The notes under the pieces: generated by a model | Seen by the model: the letters and a program-made list of their open reading frames with translations, nothing else | Databases searched by the model: none | What the model was told of the DNA's origin: nothing | Assembly (NCBI GenBank): GCA_000320605.2 | Contig: KB445795.1 | Span: 1,350,693-1,414,692, forward strand | Length of the DNA stretch: 64,000 bases | Origin: Gelatoporia subvermispora B | Lineage: Eukaryota; Basidiomycota; Agaricomycetes; Polyporales; Gelatoporiaceae | Direction of reading: 5' to 3' | Shown here: one piece after another, positions 54,011 through 64,000 of the stretch | How the letters are laid out: each line of letters starts with the position of its first letter | How positions within the stretch are numbered: the stretch's first letter is position 1 | Made by a program: the position numbers and the translations under genes

Positions 54011-57000
54011 CTACCTATCGGAGAGTATAGCCAGAGGCGAATACGGCCGTCGCTCCGTGTCTAACAGCCCAGTCCGTTCCCGCATCTGGCCTTTCAGCAC
54101 CTCAATCATCGCCTTCATCTCTTCCACCTCATCTCGCAGCTCCGAGTTTTCTTCCCGCAGCCGTTCGTTCACCTTCTGCACCTTTGCGTATTCGCTTTCC
54201 GACAACCCAGCCTCCCTATGCAACTTTGCCTCTTGCTGTGCAGCCTCTGTCCGCCTTTGCGACACTCTTAGCTGCGCCTCGAGGGACTCAATTTGATGCC
54301 TCGCGTTCCTGTGGGAATTCGAAGCTCAGCCAATTATCGCGTATTCTGCCTACGTCCCGCACTTACCGGGCCTTATCCTCCATATCCGTCTGTATCTTTT
54401 CGTGGCTCTCTAATCGCAATTCCATCTTCCTGTACTTGCTCGTGAATGCCTGCAGGTAGTCCGCCTGATCGTTCAGCTTCTGCACATCCAGCTCCCTGGA
54501 CCAAGGGCCACTGTCAGTCACCGGGGCGGTGCAAGTCAAAGGGACCACCCACCACAGCCGTTGCAGCGTGATCAGCTGGTCTATTTGGCGTTCGTAATCG
54601 TGTAGCCTGTCCACTTTGTGTGCGTTCTCCTTGATCTTTGTCTCCAATTGGAAAACCCGCTGCACCGCTTCAGCGAGCAGCTTGCCCTGTGCTGCAAATG
54701 TATCCTATGCACACTCATGAACGACCTCGTGTTGAGGCATTGCACCTGCCAAATACCTTGGCTTCCTTGTCAGCTGCGCGCTTCGCCGCCGCATCAGCTT
54801 GCCACATCTTCTTCTCATTCCGGAACTCGCTGAGCTTGTCTTGAAGCTCCCTGTTCCAATCCATATAGTTGTTCTTCGTCTTTGTAGCCTGGTCCTTGTG
54901 TTCCGATAGTTCCCGCTTCAAGCGAGCGACCTCTGCTTTATATTCCCTCAGCTTATTGTGCTAGTAGACACCATCAGTACCAGGGTATGTATAAGAAATA
55001 GTACGCACCAGGCCCTGCCGCTCGACCTCTGCGGTGCGCGAGAGAACGCGATCCTCATATAGTCTCCCAATATGCTTGACGTTCTCTCTCGTCATCCACA
55101 TCTCGAAGTTCAGCTCGTTGCGCAATAGAAGCGCCTCGCGCTGCAGGGCCGCGATCGCCTGCGCCGCATGTGACGGCATGCTCCCGTCGCCCTCTCCGCT
55201 GCCGTGCATGCTCGAGCTCGAGGGCTGTCTTTCCGCACTCCTGATACTCGCACTGTCGCCGCCGGCATCCCGCGACGACGAGCGCGGGCGTTCGGGGAAC
55301 AGCGCCGCGGACCAGCCTGGCGTGGGGTGCTCGATCTCGACGTCCATCCCGGACTTGAGCGCCATGGATGTCACCAGCATGTCCTGCAGCGACACCCGGA
55401 TTGTGTTCCGCCCGCGGCCCGCGTCTGAGAACGACTCGGAGTACTCCCGCGGGCGCAGCGGCGCGGGGTGGATCGTGGCCTGATCCGAGGCCGAGGAGCC
55501 CAGAGTGGGCGCAAGGACAGGGGAGGATGAAGGGATGGTCGGCGAGGAGGCTGCGGGAGTAGGTGACGCAGTGACGGTGGCATCCACCGCAGTTGGGTCA
55601 GTGGAACCCTCCGAAGGCGGGCTCGAGAGTTCCACGCTCGGCGGGCGCGTCACGGCGCGGGCACGGTCGTGCACCTGCGCCTGCGCACGCTCGCGCATGC
55701 CGACTGCGGCATTGCGCACGTCGAGCATCGTACACTCTGCAAGGATACGCGACTCATCATATTGTGTCCAAAAATCGGATTTTGAGAGTTCTTCTGCGGC
55801 ACCACGCCAGATGAGGAAGGGATGAAGGATGTGTCCTCGCAGTAGCGGCTAACATGATGGAGGTCATAAACATCGGGGAAGCTAGATGTGATCTTAAAAA
55901 GATCGACTCACCTCAGCTTTACTCCTGATCTTATCTTCATCGAGCACCTCATCCCAGCCAATGGTGTATAAACTGTCAAACTTGATGTCTGTGAGATAGC
56001 GCACTGGCCAGCGCAGGAACCGAATAACGTTGCACGGGAAGAGGAAGTATAGCATGGTGAAGAAACGGTGTGCACTGGGCGCAGCAGTCGTCGGGCCATC
56101 GAACGTACGCTCGAGACGCTCCCACTCAACATCCTCGCGTATAGGAGTGGGCGTGCTGTCCGTTTCGTCCTCGAGTTTCTCCTTGTCCTCCTCTCCCTCT
56201 CCAACGAAGGCAGGGTCGTCAAGTAATGTGTCGATCTCTGGGAGTACATGCGGGGTCGCGAGGCGAGCGCGCCAGCATATGATGCGCGCCAAGGCGACGA
56301 GTAGGGAGGGCAGAATGCGCTTCAAGTGGTCCGGTGCATGCACCGCGAGGAGGGGTAGTAGCTTTGTCAGGATAGTCAGGAGGAGGGTTGCAACAGTGGA
56401 GGAATTGTCGAAGAGAAGAGAATGAGTAAAGCTTTCTAGGAGGGGGTGGGCGGCGAGGACGGGTATACATTTTGGGAACGATTTGTGGGAGGTGTAGATG
56501 CTGAACAGCATCAGCAGCTGCAAGCGGGAGGACGGGTGTACAAAGCAGCGATACAATTCGGTGAAGAAGTCCTTATATGCAAAGAGCCAGTCAACTCATG
56601 CGAGACCTGAGGGCCGGAGGGGACTCACTTGCGGTTTCTCTAGACCCATAGAAACGAGGATATCTTCGAGGTTGGCCTTCCAGCACGTCTTCCGCTCCCG
56701 CTGCTCGTCGTCCAAGTCGGCCCACTCCAGCACATCCTCGCCGGAGCTTTCATTGAACGCATCCAGCAGGTAGAAGTCCATCAGCCGTCTGCGGAACTCG
56801 CCCACCTTCTCCCGCTCGCGCGCCCTCTCCTCGTCGCCATCCGGCGGAGCATCCAGAGCGGCAATGACAAGTTCTTTTGCCTGGTCAACCGAGGATATGG
56901 GCAGACGTGGCTCGCGCAACGCGGGTCGGAGTACTAGTTCGAACCATGTTGAAATGAGTGCGGTTGGCGGTAGGACGGGGCGGAGACCGTGTAGCACGGC

Positions 57001-57219
57001 AAGGAAGGCCTCCGCATGCTCAAGCGAGACATGGTCAATTTCCTCGTCGTGAACAGACTGAAGCCCCTCCTCCAGCTCACGTAATTGTTCGGTACGGTTC
57101 GGAGAGGCAGAGAGCTCGTTTGTGAAGTGGTCTACTTGCACGAGCAAGGCTGATAGCGAGGGTGCATCTGGGGAAGACTCGAGCAGGAGACGGAGCTGCC
57201 GACAAAGCTCGGCGGCCAT
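54011..57219 (-). CDS. TSC1: Hamartin (TSC1) orthologue
   Basis: Scaffold of the TSC1-TSC2 Rheb-GAP complex that restrains TORC1. About 940 residues. The N-terminal helical hamartin domain runs from MAAELCRQLRLLLESS through LVLRPALREPRLPISSV, FRRRLMDFYLLDAFNES and LLMLFSIYTSHKSFPKCIPV to FLFPCNVIRFLRWPVRY. The NVIRFLR(W)P block is typical of fungal and animal hamartins. A Ser/Pro-rich linker follows (55100-55700). The C-terminal third is coiled coil (REALLLRNELNFEMWM, YEDRVLSRTAEVERQG, VNERLREENSELRDEVEEM). The gene ends YSPLAILSDR. Roughly eight introns. It sits head to tail upstream of HSP90; no functional link is implied. Confidence 0.87.
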
Positions 57220-57533
57220 GACGAAACTGGGTCAAGGTAGACTTGATGTCTATGTCAGGAAAGGGTCTTGATTATGTCGGAAGTGCAAGAGATACACATG
57301 CAATACACGCCGCCTGCGGCAACAGCACATTACGCAGCCGGGAACATGGATCGGTTTGTGGGCGCCCATGTACTGGGTCGTCTTGGGCGCTAACTCGAAA
57401 TCATGCATGACTCCGAGCATACGCGTGGATCCAGTCGGGCTCACTGAATCAGCCAATATGGATGTTATATATTCATACCATTTCGTTCGAAATATAGTAC
57501 AACAGGCGTGCATACGTTCCGAGAGTTGGCTAA
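57220..57533. other. Gap between TSC1 start and DUF1264 gene stop
   Basis: 314 bp with the TSC1 upstream region and the 3' region of the next minus-strand gene. No gene was seen. Confidence 0.4.
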
Positions 57534-58429
57534 CTAGCTTACTATGTCCTTCTCTATCACCTCAAAGACAGCGCCCTTGCCGGTTTCCTCCCATTCATCG
57601 GCGTCCGAGATCTTTTCGTAGGAGGGTAGATAGGTCTTCCTCAATTCTCTTTTGTGCTGTGTGTTCATCCCGCACTTATCGTCGCGTTCTTTGATCACAT
57701 CTGGTGAAGGCAGCTGCGAATCGTCGGTGTAGGACATCATAAGACTCGGGGGACCCAGTGGAAGGTCGGGTGACACGTCGATAGCCCAAGTATGAATGGT
57801 TTTGCCGTATGTCTTCTGCAATTCGAGCATAGCAGGCTGCTCCGCCATGTCCGTGGCGGCGACTTAAATCGGGTTCAGTCCTGATCCAACGACAACGCGA
57901 AGATATTTCATACGTGGAACAGCACCCTTGGTCTGCAACTGTAATAGACCGCTCTCAATCTGCAAGCGTATTAGCTCCGTTCATCTCTTAGAAAATTTTT
58001 CGACATACTTCGAATTTATGTGAATGCCAGAATTTCTTCTCTTCGGCCGGGAGCGACTTGAAGATCTGTCGGATTGAAATCAACGGAGCACAGAAGTAAA
58101 TGAACTGGACGACTGACCTTCTCAGTGACAATGTACTCAATTCCGATCAACTTTGCATCCGGGCTATCGGAATCGTATATGATGCACTGGTGGAAGTCGT
58201 GCGAGAGGCACTTGCAGTAATGATGAGCCTCAATATGACGAGTACGATCATGGCTGGATCGCAGTCAGCGATATTTCCGAGATCCTTCGTAGTGGGAGCC
58301 TCACGAATAACAGTGAAAGGCGCAAAGATGCTGATGAATGGCATTTATGGGCTGGAACGACATCATTGCTGAGCCTGCCGCCTTGTACGAGGCAGTGTGA
58401 TACGTCGACTGCTTCGATTCAGCGTCCAT
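57534..58429 (-). CDS. DUF1264 / oil-body-associated-like protein
   Basis: Member of the DUF1264 (OBAP) family; plant members bind seed lipid droplets, while the role in fungi is not established. Start [20 protein letters not shown] at 58429, then the family block [17 protein letters not shown]. After an intron come [56 protein letters not shown], and [20 protein letters not shown]. The terminal part is [15 protein letters not shown] to [19 protein letters not shown]. These conserved His/Cys/Trp positions are all present. Five or six exons. It is divergent from NAC-alpha. Confidence 0.85.
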
Positions 58430-58990
58430 GGTTTAATGTCGTTATCAAATAGTGCAAGCAGAGGCTGGAAAGGAAGTGACAAGAGGTGACAAGTTGCGAA
58501 AGTCCTCATCCCAGGACGAAGGCTCTTAGAGGCACTCGGGACGATCCATGACGTCGTCGGAGTACAAGAAGCCTGAACGCCGTCACTCCGTTGGCAGTCT
58601 GCATCATCGCTGATACACCCGAATTCACTTTCAAAGGGACAATGTATAGGAAACAGTAAAGCGAGGGCTCTCATCGCAGCAATTCAAAGACGAGAGGTCT
58701 ATCATCGCGAACAACGAGTGAGATTATGACGCGGAGGTCTACTGCTTGGCGAAGCGCTCGGACTGACGCGGTAAGGTTAGGGTTGACGCGTGTCGGCATT
58801 GAGCTGCTCGTCATCGTCTCCGACATCGAGCTCAGCCCCCATACCCCCTCCGTCTCAAAACCCAACGGTGAGCATATTTCACGTCCGTATGGTGCTACGC
58901 AGGCCTTCGAACGAGGAGAAACGTCCGTCTAGACGATGGATGGCGCCTTGGACAACAGGATGAACCTCATCGCTGATCCTTGTCGCGTAG
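58430..58990. promoter_or_regulatory. Divergent DUF1264 / NAC-alpha region
   Basis: 561 bp without a gene. It carries a TTAGGGTT telobox at 58777-58784 and a nearby ACGCGT at 58786-58791, about 200 bp before the NAC-alpha ATG. Confidence 0.45.
58777..58784 (+). promoter_or_regulatory. TTAGGGTT telobox upstream of NAC-alpha
   Basis: Octamer identical to that before RPT3, about 207-214 bp before the NAC-alpha ATG. Confidence 0.4.
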
Positions 58991-59736
<746 letters not shown>

Positions 59737-59939
59737 GCTTGTTTTCCGGACATGCTGTATTGTGGCTCTGCATTGCTCTCCCTTGATATCCAAAACTATT
59801 GCGCGTGTCAGCGCATCCAGTGCTATGCTGCGAATGACTGTTGTTCTCATGAATAACGACATTGTCCGCTTTGCTCTTGCGACACGCCTCCAATTTGGAT
59901 GGAAGCTTCTCTAACCTGACTTATTAAAACTCGGCAACG

Positions 59940-61023
59940 TCAATGTTGCCAACACCTAAGCTCGACATAGTAATTCGACCGTTCCCAGCCATCTTGCGCG
60001 ATCTCAATCCCTTGCCTCGGCGTGTCGCTGGTCAAATCTGCATATACGGGTTGTGGGCCAACATTCAAACCCAATTCCTGAGCCGCCTCGACCACTAGAC
60101 TTGACAATTCGTCCTTGGCGAACATATGATAATAACGGTTGTAGACCTTTGGGGTGTTTTTTGCATTCTCGACAGAGTGCAGAGTTGCATCGGTCTCGTT
60201 ATTGACGAGCAGAGACGCGCTTTTGTGGCCAGGTTTGATCTGTGTAGAGAGAACCCATGGTACGAATACGTCCTGACCACGGCTATCCATAGATGGTAGT
60301 AGCTCTTGCGCTGTATCTTGCGTAGGCTGTTGAGATGGTATGCTCCGTTTTGAGAGTTCATCTTGCTCGATCGCCCAAACGTAGACCAGGGCACGCCCGT
60401 GGCGAGGAGATAGACATTGAATCAATCGCTTAGGACCAATACTCTGAGGCAATGTCGCCGGTGTGATACATGGGATAGGCGTACCTTGACTGCTGCTTTA
60501 CGTCTGGCATGAGTCGCTAGATGGTGGATCGTTGCAATAGATATTGCGTAGTCCTGAGAGGAGACGGTTTTCTTCATCAGCCTACGACGGTAAGTTTTAT
60601 GAGTGCACGAACGAAAGCTCCATCACGCCATGGCTTCCCAAGGACATCTCCCCATACAACCTCACGATGCACCCCACCTGCTATTTGTGCTATCTCAAGT
60701 AGATTTCTACTTCTGTCGAGGCCAATGGTCCACACACTGCTGGACCTCTCATGAGGTAGCGGTAAGTACTTGCCGTTTCCGGTTCCAGAATCGAGGCCAA
60801 CCCAGCCTGGGGGAATGGAGGACAAGAACTTTGTTATGATTGGCCATGGCTGGGGTATTTTGTGCGTTTAGGCTCCTGCTGTGTTGCAGTGCGTGGTCCG
60901 TACCTTGTATCGCGTAGACGAAAAGTGCGGAGCGATCTCGTCGTAGACGGCGTGGACATGCTCCGCTTCGTACATCTGCGGATCTTCAGACACACTGGCG
61001 GCAGTCACAGCTTTTTGAGGCAT
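59940..61023 (-). CDS. TRM9: tRNA wobble-uridine carboxymethyl methyltransferase TRM9
   Basis: SAM enzyme that, with Trm112, methylates cm5U34 to mcm5U34 in some tRNAs. Start MPQKAVTAASVSEDPQMYEA at 61023, then VHAVYDEIAPHFSSTRYKPW, the Trm9 signature. Motif I is GWVGLDSGTGNGKYLPL. DRSRNLLEIAQIAG, VVWGDVLGKPWRDGAFDYAI and IATIHHLATHARRKAAVKRL follow, then RHGRALVYVWAIEQD. A charged insert precedes VFVPWVLSTQ and the conserved YNRYYHMFAKDELSSLV. The terminus is NYYVELRCWQH. The last motif-block join crosses an intron at about 60433-60487. Its 5' region overlaps the tail of ALG13 closely (133 bp apart). Confidence 0.92.
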
Positions 61024-61156
61024 TGCAATAGCGTCTTTCAATGGTGGTGATGATACAATAAACTGCTGCACGATATCCCGAATAATGAAGCCCAAGAAAC
61101 CCAAGGTGATCGACGAGAGAGAAATATGTAAGTACGAAGACGCGAGACCAAGCGCG

Positions 61157-61871
61157 TCAACCCCGATCGCCAGGACCCGCGACGAAACCCATCTCTTCGT
61201 CCAGCAGCTCCCGGAACCGACTTCCATTGAATGGCGGAAATGGCATCAACTTTGTGTCCTCCAGCGTACGGATCGTCTGCGGAAGATCCCTGAGCCAACG
61301 CAAGTCAGACCATGACGGCAGGAGGCGAATAGAACGCGTCTCACGAGATGGTGGAAGCCTTCAGGTGCCCCAGGTCCTCCAGTGCATTTGCGAGCTCTTC
61401 TTGATGATTGTCAAGTAACGTCTCGTTGGGGACAACTATCAAAGACTTCCCGAGACGAAGAACGTCGAGAATTGTGCCAGAGCCTACGAACGAGTAAATC
61501 TATGGATAGAATAGGGCGACGGATTGCACACCTGCATGGCTGATGATTAAATCGGCTCGTTCGTACTCTTCTTGCAACGAGGGCTTGAACCGCCAAACTT
61601 CTATGGTCATGTCATCGGCTGCATGCCTCCAGTCATCTCCTTCTTGAATGAAAGAGCTTGCATCCCAATCAGAGTTCCCGCATTGAACGACAAGAGTCGA
61701 GTAGCCCCTTGTACGCAATGCAGCAAGGACGTCGTCGCTGAGCACACGATGAATGAGGGCGTCAAAACGTGTCGAGCCGACTGTTACGAATACATGCATA
61801 CGCCTAGGGGTCGCGAGGGGCGTCGAGGAAGACTGACTCTGGTTGGCGGAGGGCGCGAGTGACTCAGACAT
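61157..61871 (-). CDS. ALG13: UDP-GlcNAc transferase catalytic subunit ALG13
   Basis: Cytosolic GT28-type subunit that pairs with Alg14 at the ER to add the second GlcNAc to the dolichol-linked oligosaccharide. Start [20 protein letters not shown] at 61871, a tail of about 24 residues ahead of the normal N-terminus [20 protein letters not shown]. Next are [33 protein letters not shown] (donor-binding motif), and [20 protein letters not shown]. The end is [19 protein letters not shown] at 61157. Introns near 61485-61530 and 61290-61360. It shares a 106-bp divergent promoter with PRO3. Confidence 0.93.
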
Positions 61872-61978
61872 GGTACATACTGCAGCACCGCCCGACACAA
61901 TGCTCTTGTTGCCAGACGCCTCACCTCCGCCTCGTTTCTACTCTTGACCATTTGATTGCATTCCGGCGCTAGCACATC
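61872..61978. promoter_or_regulatory. Compact bidirectional promoter, ALG13 / PRO3
   Basis: Only 107 bp separate two start codons on opposite strands. No TATA box; no known motif stands out. Confidence 0.5.
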
Positions 61979-63184
61979 ATGGGGTACACTCTCTGCGTAC
62001 TAGGTCACCCACCATCAGGTTTCGCCAGCCGATGCGACGAGCTGACCAGCTTCGATCATCACAGGATGCGGTACAATGGGCGTGGCCGTCCTCTCTGGCG
62101 TATTGGCCAGTCTTGATGCTCAAATAGGCATCCCTCTATCCCAACCGAAGTGGGAGTCCCATACGCCTGGTACTGTCACTCCTCGGGTATCGGACGACGA
62201 GTCTCTCCCAGCACGGTTTCTGGCCTGTGTTAGCCGGGAAGAGACCGTCAAAAAGCTCCAGGCGACCTTCTTCACTGCAGGAAGTTTAGGCAGCAGCGTC
62301 GAAGTCCTGGCAGGTCAGAATGTGAGGGCTGTGCAGGAGGCGAATGTTATCTTACTCTGGTCCGTACTCGACGTATTTCCGCAGCATGGTAAATCTAAGA
62401 TTCCACACAGCTGTAAGCCGCAACTTGCTCACACAATCCTTTCCGAGCCGGGGATGAAAGAGGCCCTCGATGGCAAGCTTCTTATTAGCATTCTTGCTGG
62501 AGTGACGATCTCCCAGCTGGTGGCGTGGGTGCTTCCGACTACTAAAGTCATTCGCGCGATGCCAAACACACCTTGCAAGGTGAGCCCATCGATGGCATTT
62601 TTGACGGGCGTAATGACACACGGTCGCACAGATTCGGGAAGGTATGACTGTGGTCAGCACGCTGCCGCCTTCAGATTCGCTTGAGCTCGAACGCATGATA
62701 ATTCTCAATATCTTCTCTTCTATCGGCCGTTGTCGATTCTTGGATGAGAAACATTTCGACGCCTGCACGGCGCTCTCTGGATCTGGGCCCGCATTCGCAT
62801 GCATTTTCCTCGAGGCAATGGCAGATGGCGGCGTAATGATGGGCTTGCCTCGAGCGGAGGCATTGGAGCTTGCTGCCCAAAGTGTGTCTCACATATGCTA
62901 GCTTTACACAGGAACTGAGGGGAGTCCTTCCCAGCACTACAAGGTACAGCTCGAATGACATTACAAGGAGGCGCTCACCCGGCTCAACTCAAAGATGCCG
63001 TGACAAGTGAGTTGTCGTACACACATCATTATCATACAATTGCTCACTATCATCAGCCCCGGGTGGTTGTACAATTGCTGGATTGCTGGCTCTCGAGGAT
63101 GGACGGGTACGATCCACTATTGCACGGGCAATTCAGGTCGCGACCGAGAGAGCCAGCGAGCTGGGACAGCCGGCAAAGAAATGA
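61979..63184 (+). CDS. PRO3: Pyrroline-5-carboxylate reductase
   Basis: Last step of proline synthesis, NAD(P)H-dependent. Exon 1 gives MGYTLCVLG and splices (about 62004-62064) to CGTMGVAVLSGVLAS, forming the Rossmann GxGxMG motif. Later blocks are VILLWCKPQLAH, LLISILAGVTISQLV, VIRAMPNTPCK, and the family signature ALSGSGPAFACIFLEAMADG. GLPRAEALELAAQTLQGAAR and HPAQLKDAVTTPGGCTIAGL follow. The terminus is ATERASELGQPAKK. About six introns. The insertion PLSQPKWESHTPGTVTPRVS after the first strand is longer than usual but common in basidiomycetes. Identity is certain. Confidence 0.95.
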
Positions 63185-63350
63185 AACACTACAGGTGTCT
63201 TTAAAGCCATCTGGTCCTCTCGCCGCAGGTCGAGATGCATCCTAGAGTATGTCCGCTTGCATAGAGTCTCGATTGGAATCGACTGGATAGAGACCTCATG
63301 CATGGCGTGATGTTGAATGAGAACGGAGTCTCGGCACGCAATCATTCTGG

Positions 63351-64000
63351 TCAATTATGCTGAGCATTCTCCAAGAGTGCCTCTGCGACTATTGCGTGTA
63401 TCGCTACGCATTGGTCTTGACATGCTTCCATGCACTACGAAAGCGTGTCATTAGAGTCGTGCAGATATAACCTAGCAGGCGTACCCGAATCGCTTCGTCC
63501 GGCATTAGACGTCCACTCTGCGAGATGCTGGTGACCCTCCCAAGGGCCGGGATGCCAGCGTAAATCAGAGTTCCAGACGAGACCTGAGCTTCCTCGTTAT
63601 TAGGGTCCAACCAAATGTCCTTCCCAATTGTACACTTGAAACTAGAGTCAGTCGCGAGCATAGGTAGAATTGGAGCCAAGGCGCACCGCAGAACACGCAA
63701 CAACTAGCCCCAGCATCTCAATCCCTGCGTCTGCAAGGGCAGTACTAGCAGCTACAGCGCCAGCTGCTATGCACCCGTCGATCCCGTCATTCTCAATTAC
63801 CGTGACGAAGATATCGATCGTCGATTTTGGGAAAAGTTCAAGTCGGATTGCCGGCAATAATGCTTGTTGAATCTCGACTGCCACTGAACGGTCTTCTGCG
63901 TCCTGTGATTTCGCTTTGAATGACGACCGGTAGTGGTGTAATCGGGACTTACGCGAATGGGTACTCTTCGGCGCGTGCAAGAAAATGGTGCAAATTTGAC
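63351..64000 (-). CDS. MTR3: Exosome subunit MTR3 (EXOSC6), 5' end beyond window
   Basis: RNase-PH-fold subunit of the RNA exosome ring. The gene runs off the right edge, so the N-terminus is missing. Visible order: KFAPFSCTRRRVPIRDAEDR (63895-64000, across an intron), SVAVEIQQALLPAIRLELFP, TIDIFVTVIENDGIDGCIAA, and AGIEMLGLVVACSA. Then FKCTIGKDIWLDPNNEEAQ and GTLIYAGIPALGRVTSISQS. The final intron (donor GTACGC, acceptor TTTCGTAG) joins PDEAIR to CMEACQDQCVAIHAIVAEAL; ignoring it gives a different, less plausible end at 63404. Convergent with PRO3, 166 bp between stops. Confidence 0.9.

Overview
The window is nuclear DNA from a filamentous basidiomycete, most likely an agaricomycete. The evidence is compact, intron-rich genes (introns mostly 45-65 bp, GT-AG), protein families typical of that group (lysine-less opsin-like protein, STE11 with SAM and RA domains, a very large alpha-1,3-glucan synthase, hamartin/TSC1, a DUF1264 oil-body-like protein) and CT-rich promoters. 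Nothing prokaryotic or viral was seen, and no tRNA or rRNA gene was recognised. Species cannot be fixed from sequence alone. All exon joins below were made by eye from splice consensus and family similarity.

Layout. 0.1-10.2 kb: Rab GAP GYP7 (-), ribosomal protein S21 (+), a PAP2 lipid phosphatase (-), PP4 regulatory subunit 2 (+), a Fyv7/TAP26-like nucleolar protein (-), eIF1 (+) and SNRNP27 (-). 10.6-18.5 kb: a lysine-less opsin-like membrane protein (-), a long gap, a large unknown basidiomycete protein (-) with a 589-bp intron, an 858-bp terminal-inverted-repeat element and an RRM protein (+). 18.4-25.6 kb: cap-binding CBP20 (-), proteasome ATPase RPT3 (+), an LAT/MUP1-like permease (+) and copper chaperone ATX1 (+). 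26.3-36.3 kb: ferric reductase (+), tRNA methyltransferase TRM1 (+) and STE11 MAPKKK (-). 38.2-49.2 kb: alpha-1,3-glucan synthase AGS1 (+) and sphingoid base kinase LCB4 (-). 49.7-64 kb: a SAM methyltransferase (+), HSP90 (-), TSC1 (-), a DUF1264 protein (-), NAC-alpha (+), TRM9 (-), ALG13 (-), PRO3 (+) and a 5'-truncated MTR3 (-) running off the end.

The region is mainly conserved housekeeping: RNA processing and modification (SNRNP27, CBP20, TRM1, TRM9, MTR3), translation (S21, eIF1, NAC-alpha), proteostasis (RPT3, HSP90), and nutrient, stress and wall signalling (STE11, TSC1, PP4R2, AGS1, LCB4). ATX1 and the ferric reductase lie in tandem and both belong to high-affinity iron acquisition: Atx1 delivers copper that ends up in the multicopper ferroxidase, and the reductase supplies Fe(II).

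The most unusual signals are the TIR element 78 bp upstream of the RRM gene, the ATX1 gene structure (first exon is only ATG, second intron is GC-AG), the HSP90 tail MEEID instead of MEEVD, the loss of the Schiff-base lysine in the opsin-like protein, and a long disordered insertion in the NADPH-binding part of the ferric reductase. No clearly new multi-gene system was found.
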